Positions 1 through 7,535 of a stretch of DNA of 28,077 nt are shown here, one piece after another. A program made the position numbers and the translations under genes. This DNA is from DATAWZ01 sp036266975. Its GTDB lineage: Bacteria > Actinomycetota > Thermoleophilia > Solirubrobacterales > Solirubrobacteraceae. How positions within the stretch are numbered: the first letter of the stretch is position 1; each line of letters begins with the position of its first letter. The stretch covers positions 1-28,077 of the forward strand of contig DATAWZ010000092.1 in assembly GCA_036266975.1 (NCBI GenBank), read 5' to 3'. The notes under the pieces are model-generated. The model made no database searches. It was not told the origin of the DNA and saw nothing but the letters and a program-made list of their open reading frames with translations.

Positions 1-2
1 GG

Positions 3-1628
3 AACACGGTCCTCGGCCGGCCCGACCGTGCCAGCGACGGCCCGCCCGAGCGCTGGCTCGAACGCGTGCACCCGGACGATCTGGGCCCGCTGCGCCGCGC
101 CATCGACGAGCACCTGGAGGGCCGGACGCCCCACTTCGAGCACGAACACCGCATCCGCCACGCCGACGGAGGCTGGCTGTGGGTGCTCAGCCGCGGCGTG
201 GCCATCCGCGAGCCCGACGGGACGCCGACGCGGATGGCCGGCTCGCTCTCGGACGTCACCCAGCGCCACCAGGCCGAGGCCCGGCTGATCCACGACGCGC
301 TCCACGACGCGCTCACCGGGCTGCCCAACCGCACGCTGTTCCTGGATCGCCTCGAGCAGGCGCTGGCCCGCTCGCGCCGGCGCCCGGGGATGTGCTGCGC
401 GATCCTCTTCGCCGACATCGACGACTTCAAGCTCATCAACGACAGCCACAGCCACGCGGTCGGCGATGAGCTGCTCGTCGCGCTCTCCCAGCGGCTGCGG
501 GCCGCGGTGCGCCCGAGCGACACCGTCGCCCGGCTGGGCGGCGACGAGTTCACGATCCTGCTCGACGACGTCACCTCGAGCGCCGACGCCGAGCAGGTGG
601 CCCAGCGCGTGCTCGACGCGCTGCGCGAGCCGATCCGCGTCGAGCCGTACGTGTTCTCGGTCAGCGCGTCGGTCGGCATCGCCGTCGACGAGGGGGAGAT
701 GTCGCCGTCCGAGCTGCTGCGCAACGCCGACATCGCGATGTACGCGGCAAAGAAGGGGAGGCCCACCCACCCCGCGCACCCCGGCCGGTCGGCGAGCTTC
801 GATACGAGCATGCACGCCCGCGTGGTGAGCCGCGTCTCGCTGGAGTCGCGGCTGCGCAAGGTGGCCGAGCAGCGCCGCGTGGCCGTCCACTTCCAGCCGA
901 TCGTCGAGGTCGCCACGCTCGCGGTCGTCGGCCTGGAGGCGCTCGCGCGCTGGCCCGACGACGATCCCGAGCCCGTCTCGCCCGCCGAGTTCGTCCCGCT
1001 CGCCGAGGAGACCGGCCTGATCGTCGAGCTCGGGCGCCAGGTGCTCGCCCGCGCGTGCGTCGAGCTCGCCGGCTGGCGCGCGCGGAGCCTGGTCGACGAT
1101 CGCGTTCGCGTGCACGTGAACCTCTCCCCGCGCCAGCTCGTCGACCCCGGCCTGGAGGGCGAGGTCCGCGCCGTGCTCGCGTCAAGCGGACTGCCCGCCA
1201 GCCGCCTGCGCTTCGAGCTGACCGAGACGACGCTGATGAGCGACCCCGACCGCACCCGCACCCGCCTGAACGCGCTGCTGCGCCTGGGCGTCGGCCTGGA
1301 GCTCGACGACTTCGGGACCGGTCACTCCTCGCTGACCGTGCTGCACCACTTCCCCGGCGACACGATCAAGATCGACCGCTCGTTCGTGAACGCGATCTCC
1401 CCGGGGACGCCGTCGTACGTGATCGCCAGCTCGATCGTCGAGCTCGCCCGCGGCCTGGGGATGTCGGTGATCGCCGAGGGCGTCGAGCGCGAGGAGCAGG
1501 TCGAGCTGCTGCGTGGCCTGGGATGCCAGTACGCCCAGGGCTACCTGTTCTCGCCGCCGGTGCCCGAGACCGCCGTGGGCGCGCTGCTCGCCGGCGGGCG
1601 CCGGACGAGCCCGTCATACGCCTGCTGA
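3..1628 (+). CDS. PAS-GGDEF-EAL cyclic-di-GMP enzyme (5' end outside window)
   Basis: The open frame runs in from the left edge, so the N-terminus is missing. Visible first is the end of a PAS fold (ERWLERVHPDDL, then HRIRHADGGWLWV), then a GGDEF domain and an EAL domain. The GGDEF motif is intact at visible residue ~179, and RPSD lies exactly five residues before it, matching the RxxD product-inhibition I-site. The EAL domain starts with LEALARW (~residue 312) and keeps the usual metal and catalytic positions: NLSPRQL, ELTETTLM, DDFGTG, IKIDRSF, AEGVE and QGY. Both synthase and phosphodiesterase activities are therefore possible on sequence grounds; which dominates cannot be told. The PAS part presumably senses a signal. 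It probably acts in the cytoplasm or at the membrane, depending on the unseen N-terminus. It ends 5 bp before a convergent gene. Confidence 0.93.
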   Translation, partial: NTVLGRPDRASDGPPERWLERVHPDDLGPLRRAIDEHLEGRTPHFEHEHRIRHADGGWLWVLSRGVAIREPDGTPTRMAGSLSDVTQRHQAEARLIHDALHDALTGLPNRTLFLDRLEQALARSRRRPGMCCAILFADIDDFKLINDSHSHAVGDELLVALSQRLRAAVRPSDTVARLGGDEFTILLDDVTSSADAEQVAQRVLDALREPIRVEPYVFSVSASVGIAVDEGEMSPSELLRNADIAMYAAKKGRPTHPAHPGRSASFDTSMHARVVSRVSLESRLRKVAEQRRVAVHFQPIVEVATLAVVGLEALARWPDDDPEPVSPAEFVPLAEETGLIVELGRQVLARACVELAGWRARSLVDDRVRVHVNLSPRQLVDPGLEGEVRAVLASSGLPASRLRFELTETTLMSDPDRTRTRLNALLRLGVGLELDDFGTGHSSLTVLHHFPGDTIKIDRSFVNAISPGTPSYVIASSIVELARGLGMSVIAEGVEREEQVELLRGLGCQYAQGYLFSPPVPETAVGALLAGGRRTSPSYAC

Positions 1629-1633
1629 GCGGC

Positions 1634-2119
1634 TCACGGCCCTTTGCCGGGCACCCACGAGGGAATCGTCTCGAGCAGCTCGAAGCGCAGGCCGGTCTGC
1701 TCGCGGGCGTCGAGCACGTGCACCTTCTGCGTGCCCTGCACGTCGAGCCCGGCGTCCTGGAGGGTGAGGTCGAGCTCGGCCGCCTGGGTGGCCCCGCGCG
1801 CGAGCAACCGCTGGCGGACGTCCTCCACGCCGTCGACGAAGACGGTGACGTTGTGGACGCTGGGGCCGTGGTCGCGCAGCTGCTCGTACCAGCTCTCGAG
1901 CCCGGGGAGGGCGGGCGGCTTGACCAGCTGGAAGACCACGTTGCCCAGGCGCACGTGGATGACCTGTAGTTCGCCCTCCGGCGCGAGTCCCTCCAGGTAG
2001 GACGAGATGCCGCGCTCGACCCGCTCGCCGCCGAGCTCCTCGATGATGAACGCGGCCGCCCCGTCGGGATCGGGGTGGACGACCTCGACGTGGACGAACG
2101 CGGTCGCGGGTGCGGGCAT
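1634..2119 (-). CDS. VOC (glyoxalase/bleomycin-resistance fold) family protein
   Basis: This 161-residue protein has the two half-repeats of the vicinal-oxygen-chelate fold. The first begins FVHVEVVHPDPDGAAAF, followed by VIHVRLGNVVFQLVKP. The second begins HNVTVFVDGVEDVRQRLLA and ends LRFELLE. The His near the start of each half and the terminal Glu sit where VOC proteins bind metal. The pattern is close to methylmalonyl-CoA epimerase/glyoxalase relatives, but the substrate is not identifiable. The start at 2119 is chosen because a strong GAGGAGGGAG ribosome binding site lies just upstream; the open frame extends further but without family similarity. The gene diverges from the secreted protein at 2178, leaving about 58 bp for both promoters. 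Confidence 0.8.
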   Translation of the reverse strand: MPAPATAFVHVEVVHPDPDGAAAFIIEELGGERVERGISSYLEGLAPEGELQVIHVRLGNVVFQLVKPPALPGLESWYEQLRDHGPSVHNVTVFVDGVEDVRQRLLARGATQAAELDLTLQDAGLDVQGTQKVHVLDAREQTGLRFELLETIPSWVPGKGP

Positions 2120-2177
2120 GTGGCTCCCTCCTCCTCGGGTGCGCGGCAGGCTTGCACCGCGGAATATTATTTGCACG

Positions 2178-4097
2178 GTGAGGGCGGGGTCGTGGGTTGG
2201 GGTGGTGTGCTCTGGGCGACGCGCAGCGGCAGCGTTCGCGGTGATCGTTGCGTCGTTGCTGGCACCTGCGAGCGCGGGCGCCGTGCCGCTGTTCGTGTCC
2301 GACGGCGGCGTGAACACGATGTCTGCGTTTTCGATCGGGGCTGGCGGGGCCTTGTCGCCGGTTCCGTGCAGCCCTGTGTCGGACTGCGATGCCGGCGACT
2401 TCCCGACGGGTGTCGCCGTCGATCCGACTGGGCGCTACGTGTATACCGCCAACGACAACGTGGGGAGCGTAGCCGGGTACTCGATCGGCTCGGGTGGGAC
2501 GCTCGATCCGATCACCTGCGGTTCGAGCTGCATGGCCGGCATCGACCCGTTCGGGGTCGCGGTCGACCCGACCGGACGTTACCTGTACGTCACCAACTCG
2601 AGCCTCTCCTCTGACAACGTGTCAGTGTTTTCGATTGGCGCCGGTGGAGCGCTCACGCCGCAGTGTACGCCGGGCTCCACCTGCGCGAGCACGGGGGAAG
2701 CGCCGTTCGGTGTCGCGGTGGATCCCACCGGATCTCATCTCTACACCGCCGACTCCGGTTCGGGCGCTGTGTCGGTGTTTTCGATCGGTTCTGGTGGCGC
2801 GCTCACCCCAGTCACGTGCAGCCCGGCGTCGAACTGCGCGACTGGGAGCACCCCCTATGGGGTGGCTATCGACCCGACAGGACGCTACCTGTACACGGCT
2901 GACTCAGGCGCGAACGAGCTGTCGGCATTCGCGATTGGGGCCGGCGGGGCGCTGGCACCGGTGGTGTGCAGCCCGGCGGCGAACTGCGACACAGGCGCTG
3001 GCAGCAACCCGCGGGCGCTTGCGACCGACCCCGCGGGCCACTATGTATACGCCGCCGACTACGGATCAGCGACGGTGTCGGCGTTTTCCATCGGGTCCGG
3101 TGGCGCGCTGACGCCGGTGCCATGCAGCCCGACGTCGAACTGCATGACCGGCGCGAACCCGGCCGGAATCGCAGTCGATCCCACAGGCCGCTACCTGTAT
3201 GTCGCCAGCACCGGCTCGAGCACGATCTCGGTGTTCTCGATCGGCTCAAACGGGGCGCTGACGCCCGTTCCGTGTAGCCCGGCGTCGGACTGTGCGACCG
3301 GCCTTCAGCCGTTCGTGTTTTCGGTCGCGATCGGTCCCGACCGGGGTCCGACCGCGGCCTTTTCGGCCTCGCCCGCGACCGCCGGCAGCGACACGACCTT
3401 CGACGCGTCCGGCTCTTCCAGCCCCGACTACCCGATTGCCAGCTATGTGTGGAGCTTCGGCGACGGTCAGAGTGAAACGAGCGCGAGCCCGAGCGTGCAG
3501 CACGCCTACGCGCTCCCGGGTAGCTACGACGTGCAGCTCGCCATCGCCGACCAGGCGGGCTGCTCGGGTTCGGTGATCTACACCGGGCAGACCGCCTCGT
3601 GCGACGGATCGACGAAGGCGCTGAGCACCCAAACGATCACGGTCCCCGCGGTCACGCCTCCTGCTGCGATCGCAGTTCCCGCGGCTCTGAGCGGCCTCAG
3701 CGTCTCGCCGAAGACGCTCAAGCTCGCCGGCCGCAAGGTGGGCGGCAAGTGCGTCGCGCCGAGTTTCGCCAACCGCAAGCACAAGCCCTGCAAGCGCGAG
3801 ATCGCGCTGACGGTCAAGTACACGCTGTCGAGCGCTTCCAGCGTGACGCTTACGCTCGCACGCCAGAGAGCCGGGCGCCGCGTCGGCGGACGGTGCGTCG
3901 CCACCACCAAGCACAACCGCAAGCGCGAGCGCTGCACCCGCGTGGTCGCGGTCAAAGGCACCATGACCCTCGCGGGCAAGGCCGGCGCCAACGCCGACCC
4001 GTTGCGCAGGCAGGCCCTCGCTCCCGGCACCTACCGGCTCACGCTTACGCCCTCTGACGGCAAGCCGAGCAATGTGACCCTGCAGATCGTCGGCTGA
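2178..4097 (+). CDS. Secreted seven-bladed beta-propeller (YVTN/lactonase-like) protein with PKD domain
   Basis: The GTG at 2178 (639 aa) gives a signal peptide: basic start, hydrophobic AAAAFAVIVASLLAPASAGA, likely cut before VPLF. GTG 2205 is an alternative start. Residues ~40-385 hold propeller repeats with the core GVAVDPTGRYLY followed by VSVFSIGSGGALTPV. Six full copies are flanked by an N-terminal half-blade (PLFVSDGGVNTMSAFSIG) and a C-terminal half-blade (QPFVFSVAIGPDRG), as expected for ring closure into seven blades. Each blade carries a Cys pair in its loop, usually C-x5-C. A PKD domain follows (~390-475; YVWSFGDGQSE, HAYALPGSYDV). The C-terminal ~150 residues carry two RxVGGxC motifs. 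The fold is like that of YVTN/6-phosphogluconolactonase-type propellers, but no catalytic role is shown; an adhesive or surface role is inferred. Third-position A/T use is somewhat higher than in neighbouring genes. Confidence 0.85.
   Translation: MRAGSWVGVVCSGRRAAAAFAVIVASLLAPASAGAVPLFVSDGGVNTMSAFSIGAGGALSPVPCSPVSDCDAGDFPTGVAVDPTGRYVYTANDNVGSVAGYSIGSGGTLDPITCGSSCMAGIDPFGVAVDPTGRYLYVTNSSLSSDNVSVFSIGAGGALTPQCTPGSTCASTGEAPFGVAVDPTGSHLYTADSGSGAVSVFSIGSGGALTPVTCSPASNCATGSTPYGVAIDPTGRYLYTADSGANELSAFAIGAGGALAPVVCSPAANCDTGAGSNPRALATDPAGHYVYAADYGSATVSAFSIGSGGALTPVPCSPTSNCMTGANPAGIAVDPTGRYLYVASTGSSTISVFSIGSNGALTPVPCSPASDCATGLQPFVFSVAIGPDRGPTAAFSASPATAGSDTTFDASGSSSPDYPIASYVWSFGDGQSETSASPSVQHAYALPGSYDVQLAIADQAGCSGSVIYTGQTASCDGSTKALSTQTITVPAVTPPAAIAVPAALSGLSVSPKTLKLAGRKVGGKCVAPSFANRKHKPCKREIALTVKYTLSSASSVTLTLARQRAGRRVGGRCVATTKHNRKRERCTRVVAVKGTMTLAGKAGANADPLRRQALAPGTYRLTLTPSDGKPSNVTLQIVG
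2286..3340 (+). repeat. In-gene tandem propeller repeat, period about 150 bp
   Basis: Coding repeats of the beta-propeller. GVAVDPTGR-type segments begin near 2410, 2552, 2710, 2859, 3015 and 3163. DNA identity between units is only moderate, so these are old protein repeats and not a recent DNA expansion. Confidence 0.8.
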
Positions 4098-4105
4098 GCC
4101 ACGCC

Positions 4106-4136
4106 TCCCACGGCGTCGCGGCACCGTGCCGTGGGA
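4106..4136. terminator. Bidirectional hairpin between convergent genes
   Basis: TCCCACGGC (4106-4114) pairs perfectly with GCCGTGGGA (4128-4136) around a 13-nt loop. It sits between the stop of the propeller gene (4097) and the stop of the SDR gene (4143). There is no U-tract, which is common for actinobacterial terminators. Confidence 0.6.
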
Positions 4137-4142
4137 CGACGT

Positions 4143-5042
4143 TCACGGTGAGACTCCCGCGGCCACCGCCCGCCCCAGCCGCGCGGCGATGTCCTCGATC
4201 GCCCACGGGCCGTCGGTGTCGATCTGGCTCGCGACGCTCCAGCCCGCGAGCTCCTGGATCGAGCCCCCCTGGACGGCGAACACCTTGCCGGTCAGCGGGC
4301 AGGCTTCGCTCGCCAGATAGGCGACCAGCGGCGAGATGTTGGAGGGGTCGAACAGGTCGTGGCCGCTGTCGGTGTAGGCGCCCGCGGCGAACACGGCGCC
4401 CATCCCCGGTGTGGCGAGGGTGAGCCGCGTGCGCGCGACCGGCGCGATCGCGTTCACGCGCACCCCGTAGCGCTCGAGCTCGGAGGCGGCGACGAGGGTG
4501 AGCGCGGCGATGGCCGCCTTGGCCGCGCCGTAGCTCGCCTGGCCGGCGTTGGGGAGGGTCACGCCCGACGCCGAGGCGGTGTTGATGACCGCCGCGTGCG
4601 GCTGACGGCCGGCCTTGGACTCGGCCTTCCAGTGGTCGGCGGCGTGGCGCAGGACCGCGAAGTGCCCCTTCAGGTGCACCTTGATGACCGCGTCCCACTC
4701 CTGCTCGCCGTGGCCGGCCAGGAAGCCGTCGCGCAGGATCCCGGCGTTGTTGACCACGACATCCAGGCCGCCCAGCTCGCTCGCCGCCTGCTCGATCACC
4801 GCCGCGGCGCCCGGCCACTCGGAGATGTCCTCGGCGCTGACCACGGCGCGCCCGCCGGCGGCGGTGATCTCGCGCACGACCTCGCTCGCCGGGCCGCTGT
4901 CGGCTCCGCTGCCGTCGCCCTCGCCGCCGCTGTCGTTGACGAGCACGCTCGCCCCCTCGCGCGCGAACAGCAGCGCGTGCTGGCGACCGATGCCGCGCCC
5001 CGCCCCGGTGATGACCGCCACGCGGCCGTCGAGAGTTCCCAT
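4143..5042 (-). CDS. SDR-family 3-hydroxyacyl-CoA dehydrogenase-like protein
   Basis: This 299-aa short-chain dehydrogenase/reductase has the nucleotide-binding motif TGAGRGIG (residues 12-19), NNAG (98-101), a catalytic Ser in NTASASG (~157) and YGAAK with Tyr171 and Lys175. The stretch VNDSGGEGDGSG after the second strand resembles the SDR domain of peroxisomal-type multifunctional enzyme 2, which oxidises 3-hydroxyacyl-CoA with NAD. It is the last gene of a five-gene minus-strand operon, 10 bp downstream of a MaoC hydratase, which fits the third step of a beta-oxidation round. The ATG at 5042 is preceded by GAGGAG. The acyl-chain or sterol specificity cannot be read from the sequence. Confidence 0.85.
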   Translation of the reverse strand: MGTLDGRVAVITGAGRGIGRQHALLFAREGASVLVNDSGGEGDGSGADSGPASEVVREITAAGGRAVVSAEDISEWPGAAAVIEQAASELGGLDVVVNNAGILRDGFLAGHGEQEWDAVIKVHLKGHFAVLRHAADHWKAESKAGRQPHAAVINTASASGVTLPNAGQASYGAAKAAIAALTLVAASELERYGVRVNAIAPVARTRLTLATPGMGAVFAAGAYTDSGHDLFDPSNISPLVAYLASEACPLTGKVFAVQGGSIQELAGWSVASQIDTDGPWAIEDIAARLGRAVAAGVSP

Positions 5043-5052
5043 GGTGTCCTCC

Positions 5053-5907
5053 TCAGTTCTCCGAGATCACGGCCAGGCCGTCGCGCAGCACGGCGTGTTC
5101 GCCGACGCTGGTCTCGTACGCGTAGTTCGGTCCGTCGGCACGCCAGATGCGCGTGCGCAGCTCCTGGCCGGGAAGCACCGGCTTGGCGAAGCGCACCGCC
5201 AGGCGCTTCAGGCGGGCGGTGTCCGAGTCGCCCAGCTCGCGCAGGATCGCCCACGAGGTGAAGGCCAGCACGCAGAAGCCGTGGGCGATGATCCCCGGCA
5301 GCCCGGCGTCCCGCGCGGCCTCCTCGTCGAGATGGATCGGCATCGGATCGCCCGACGCCGGCGAGTAGCGGAACGTCTGGTCCTCGTCGATGCGCTGCAC
5401 CACGTCGACTGCGGGCTCGCGCTCGCGCAGCGCCGCCGGGAAGCGGTGCTCGGGCGAGAGCTCGCCGACCTCGCGCCCGTCGTCGAAGCCGCGCACGAAG
5501 AACGTCACGTACTGCTCGTTGACCGGCTCGCCCTCCTCGGTGCGCGTCTCCAGGTACACACACGCGCGCGTCCCGTTCGGCAGGCCCTGAAAGCCGGTCA
5601 TCCGTCCGCGCGCGACGAGCCGGTCGCCGGGCCGGATCGGGCGGTGAAAGCGGAAGTCCTGCTCGCCGTGGAGGATCTTGCCGAACAGCGGCAGCGGGAC
5701 CACGTCGAGCGCCGGCTCGGCGAGCGAGTGGAAGACGGGGACGATCGCGAATGCCGGGCTGGCCACCTCGCCGGCGAGGTGGGCCTCGATCGGATCGTTG
5801 GTCGCCCGCGCGTACTCGATCAGCCGCTCGCGCGTGACCTGGAAGCGCGCCTCCTCGCTCCAGTTGCCCAGGCCGTCGGCGTTGAACTGGAGGGTGCCGG
5901 TCGTCAT
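5053..5907 (-). CDS. MaoC-like double hot-dog enoyl-CoA hydratase
   Basis: This 284-aa protein has two hot-dog halves, as in actinobacterial and eukaryotic hydratase 2 enzymes. The C-terminal half holds the hydratase motif YSPASGDPMPIHLDEEAA, with the catalytic pair Asp187 and His192, and then GIIAHGFCVLAF. The N-terminal half (~1-150) is the degenerate, substrate-accommodating repeat. The expected reaction is hydration of trans-2-enoyl-CoA to the 3R-hydroxyacyl-CoA. The chosen ATG at 5907 shares one base with the stop codon of the upstream SRPBCC gene (TGATG on the minus strand), so translation is likely coupled. The longer open frame upstream is only a shadow of that gene. Confidence 0.87.
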   Translation of the reverse strand: MTTGTLQFNADGLGNWSEEARFQVTRERLIEYARATNDPIEAHLAGEVASPAFAIVPVFHSLAEPALDVVPLPLFGKILHGEQDFRFHRPIRPGDRLVARGRMTGFQGLPNGTRACVYLETRTEEGEPVNEQYVTFFVRGFDDGREVGELSPEHRFPAALREREPAVDVVQRIDEDQTFRYSPASGDPMPIHLDEEAARDAGLPGIIAHGFCVLAFTSWAILRELGDSDTARLKRLAVRFAKPVLPGQELRTRIWRADGPNYAYETSVGEHAVLRDGLAVISEN

Positions 5908-6341
5908 CAGGCCACCAGCGCCGACAGCTTGGCCAGCGACTCCTCCAGGTTGCGCAGGCCGTCCTGCTCGACCGCCTTGCCGAGCGCCCCGGCGATCATC
6001 TGACCCTCGAACTCGGCCTGCACCGAGGCGCGCGAGCCGCCGTTGCCGTCGGACTGCACCGCGAACGCGAACGTCGTCTTCACGCCGGCCATCCCGGTCC
6101 CGGTGATCATCAGGCGCGAGGGCGCATCGTACTCCTGCACCGTCCAGGTGATCGTGTTCGGCATGCCGAGCATCGTCACGACCTCGACCGCGCTCGCGCC
6201 CTGCGAGAACGTCTCGGGCACCTCGCCCTTCCACTTGGTGTGGATGGTCAGCCACCGCTCGTAGGTGCCCGGCCGGGAGATCGCCTCCCACACCTTTTCG
6301 GGGCTCGCCGGGATGTCGGTCGTCGTCGAGATCTGACCCAT
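5907..6341 (-). CDS. SRPBCC (START/polyketide-cyclase fold) family protein
   Basis: This 144-aa protein starts with the typical SRPBCC opening ISTTTDIPASPEKVWEAISRPGTYERWL and continues with alternating strands ending in a long helix (GLRNLEESLAKLSALVA). The fold makes a hydrophobic ligand cavity. It lies inside a lipid beta-oxidation operon, between thiolase and hydratase, so binding a hydrophobic or CoA-linked intermediate is a reasonable inference; no catalytic residues are evident. It starts one base after the thiolase stop codon, with GGAG upstream, and its own stop overlaps the next start. Confidence 0.8.
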   Translation of the reverse strand: MGQISTTTDIPASPEKVWEAISRPGTYERWLTIHTKWKGEVPETFSQGASAVEVVTMLGMPNTITWTVQEYDAPSRLMITGTGMAGVKTTFAFAVQSDGNGGSRASVQAEFEGQMIAGALGKAVEQDGLRNLEESLAKLSALVA

Positions 6342-6342
6342 G

Positions 6343-7533
6343 TCATTCGCTCCTGTCCGCGCGGGTGTAGGCGGTCACGACGGCGGTCCCGCCGAGCCCG
6401 ACGTTGTGCTGCAGTGCGGCGTGCACGTCGTCGACCTGGCGGGCGCCGGCCTCGCCGCGCAGCTGCCAGACCAGCTCGCTGCATTGGGCCAGGCCGGTGG
6501 CGCCCAGCGGGTGGCCCTTGGAGATCAGCCCGCCGGACGGGTTGACCACCCACCGCCCGCCGTAGGTCGTCTGGCCGTCGTCGACCAGGCGCGCCCCGTC
6601 GCCGTCCTCGGCCAGCCCGAGGGCCTCGTACAGCAGCAGCTCGTTGACCGAGAAGCAGTCGTGCAGCTCGATGACCTGGAAGTCCTCCGGCCCCAGGCCC
6701 GACTGTTCGTAGACCGAGCGCGCCGCGCGGACGCTCATGTCGTGTCCGACGATGTCGCGCGCGCGGCGCGTCGACAGCGAGGCCGGCGCGTCGGTGGTGA
6801 GCGCCTGGCCGACGATCTCCACCGCGCGCGAGCTCAGCTCGTGGCGCTCGACGAACTCCTCGCTGGCGAGGATCGCGGCGGCGGCGCCGTCGGAGGTCGG
6901 CGAGCACTGCAGCTTGGTCAGCGGCTCGTAGATCATCGGCGCCTGCTCGATCTCCTGCAGCGTGTACTCGGTCTGGAACTGCGCGTAGGGGTTGTTGACC
7001 GAGTGCCGGTGGTTCTTCTCGCCGATGCGCGCGAAGTGCTCCGGGCCGGAGTCGTGCTCGCGCATGTGCTCGCGCCCGGCAGCGCCGAACATCCACGGCG
7101 CGGGCGGCAGGCGGACCTCGGAGATCTGCGCGAGCAGCTCGATGTGGCGCATCATCGGCTGCTCACGATCGGTGAATGTCGCCCCGAGCGACCCCGGCTG
7201 CATCTTCTCGAAGCCCAGCGCCAGCGTGCAGCCGGCCATCCCGCCGCGGATCGCCTGCGCCGCCAGGAACAGCGCGCTCGAGCCGGTCGAGCAGTTGCTG
7301 TTGACGTTGAACACCGGGATGCCGGACATCCCCAGCTCGTACACCGCCCGATGGCCGCTGCACGACTCGCCGTAGACGTAACCCACGTAGGCCTGCTGCA
7401 CCTGCTCGTAGCCGACCGCCGCGTCGGCGAGCGCCCGCTCGCCGGCCTCGCGCGCCCAGTCGGGGTAGTCGCCCTCCTTGGTGCCGGGCTTGGCGAACGG
7501 GGTCATGCCCACCCCGATCACGAAGACGCGCAT
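6343..7533 (-). CDS. SCP2-type thiolase / lipid-transfer protein
   Basis: This 396-aa protein has the length of a stand-alone SCP-x thiolase domain. It carries the nucleophilic Cys81 in NSNCSTGSSALFLA, then IELHDCFSVNELLLYEALGL, NPSGGLISKGHPLGATGLAQ and the C-terminal QHNVGLGGTAVVTAY. All are hallmarks of the SCP2-thiolase clade, which cleaves 3-ketoacyl-CoA and often acts on branched or sterol side chains. Because the Cys and the GHPLGATG loop are present, thiolase activity is more likely than the aldolase activity known for some Ltp proteins. The ATG at 7533 lies 2 nt after the stop of the acyl-CoA dehydrogenase gene. It fills the fourth step of the cycle encoded by this operon. Confidence 0.88.
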   Translation of the reverse strand: MRVFVIGVGMTPFAKPGTKEGDYPDWAREAGERALADAAVGYEQVQQAYVGYVYGESCSGHRAVYELGMSGIPVFNVNSNCSTGSSALFLAAQAIRGGMAGCTLALGFEKMQPGSLGATFTDREQPMMRHIELLAQISEVRLPPAPWMFGAAGREHMREHDSGPEHFARIGEKNHRHSVNNPYAQFQTEYTLQEIEQAPMIYEPLTKLQCSPTSDGAAAAILASEEFVERHELSSRAVEIVGQALTTDAPASLSTRRARDIVGHDMSVRAARSVYEQSGLGPEDFQVIELHDCFSVNELLLYEALGLAEDGDGARLVDDGQTTYGGRWVVNPSGGLISKGHPLGATGLAQCSELVWQLRGEAGARQVDDVHAALQHNVGLGGTAVVTAYTRADRSE

Positions 7534-7535
7534 GC

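Noticed and set aside
2286..3340. Regular ~150-bp repeats that could suggest a repeat array
   Set aside because: The units are in frame, encode propeller blades and vary at DNA level; there are no short identical repeats with unique spacers, so this is not CRISPR.
3246..4124. Minus-strand 292-residue open frame over the propeller gene
   Set aside because: Shadow frame without recognisable domains; the plus strand encodes PKD and the C-terminal domain clearly.
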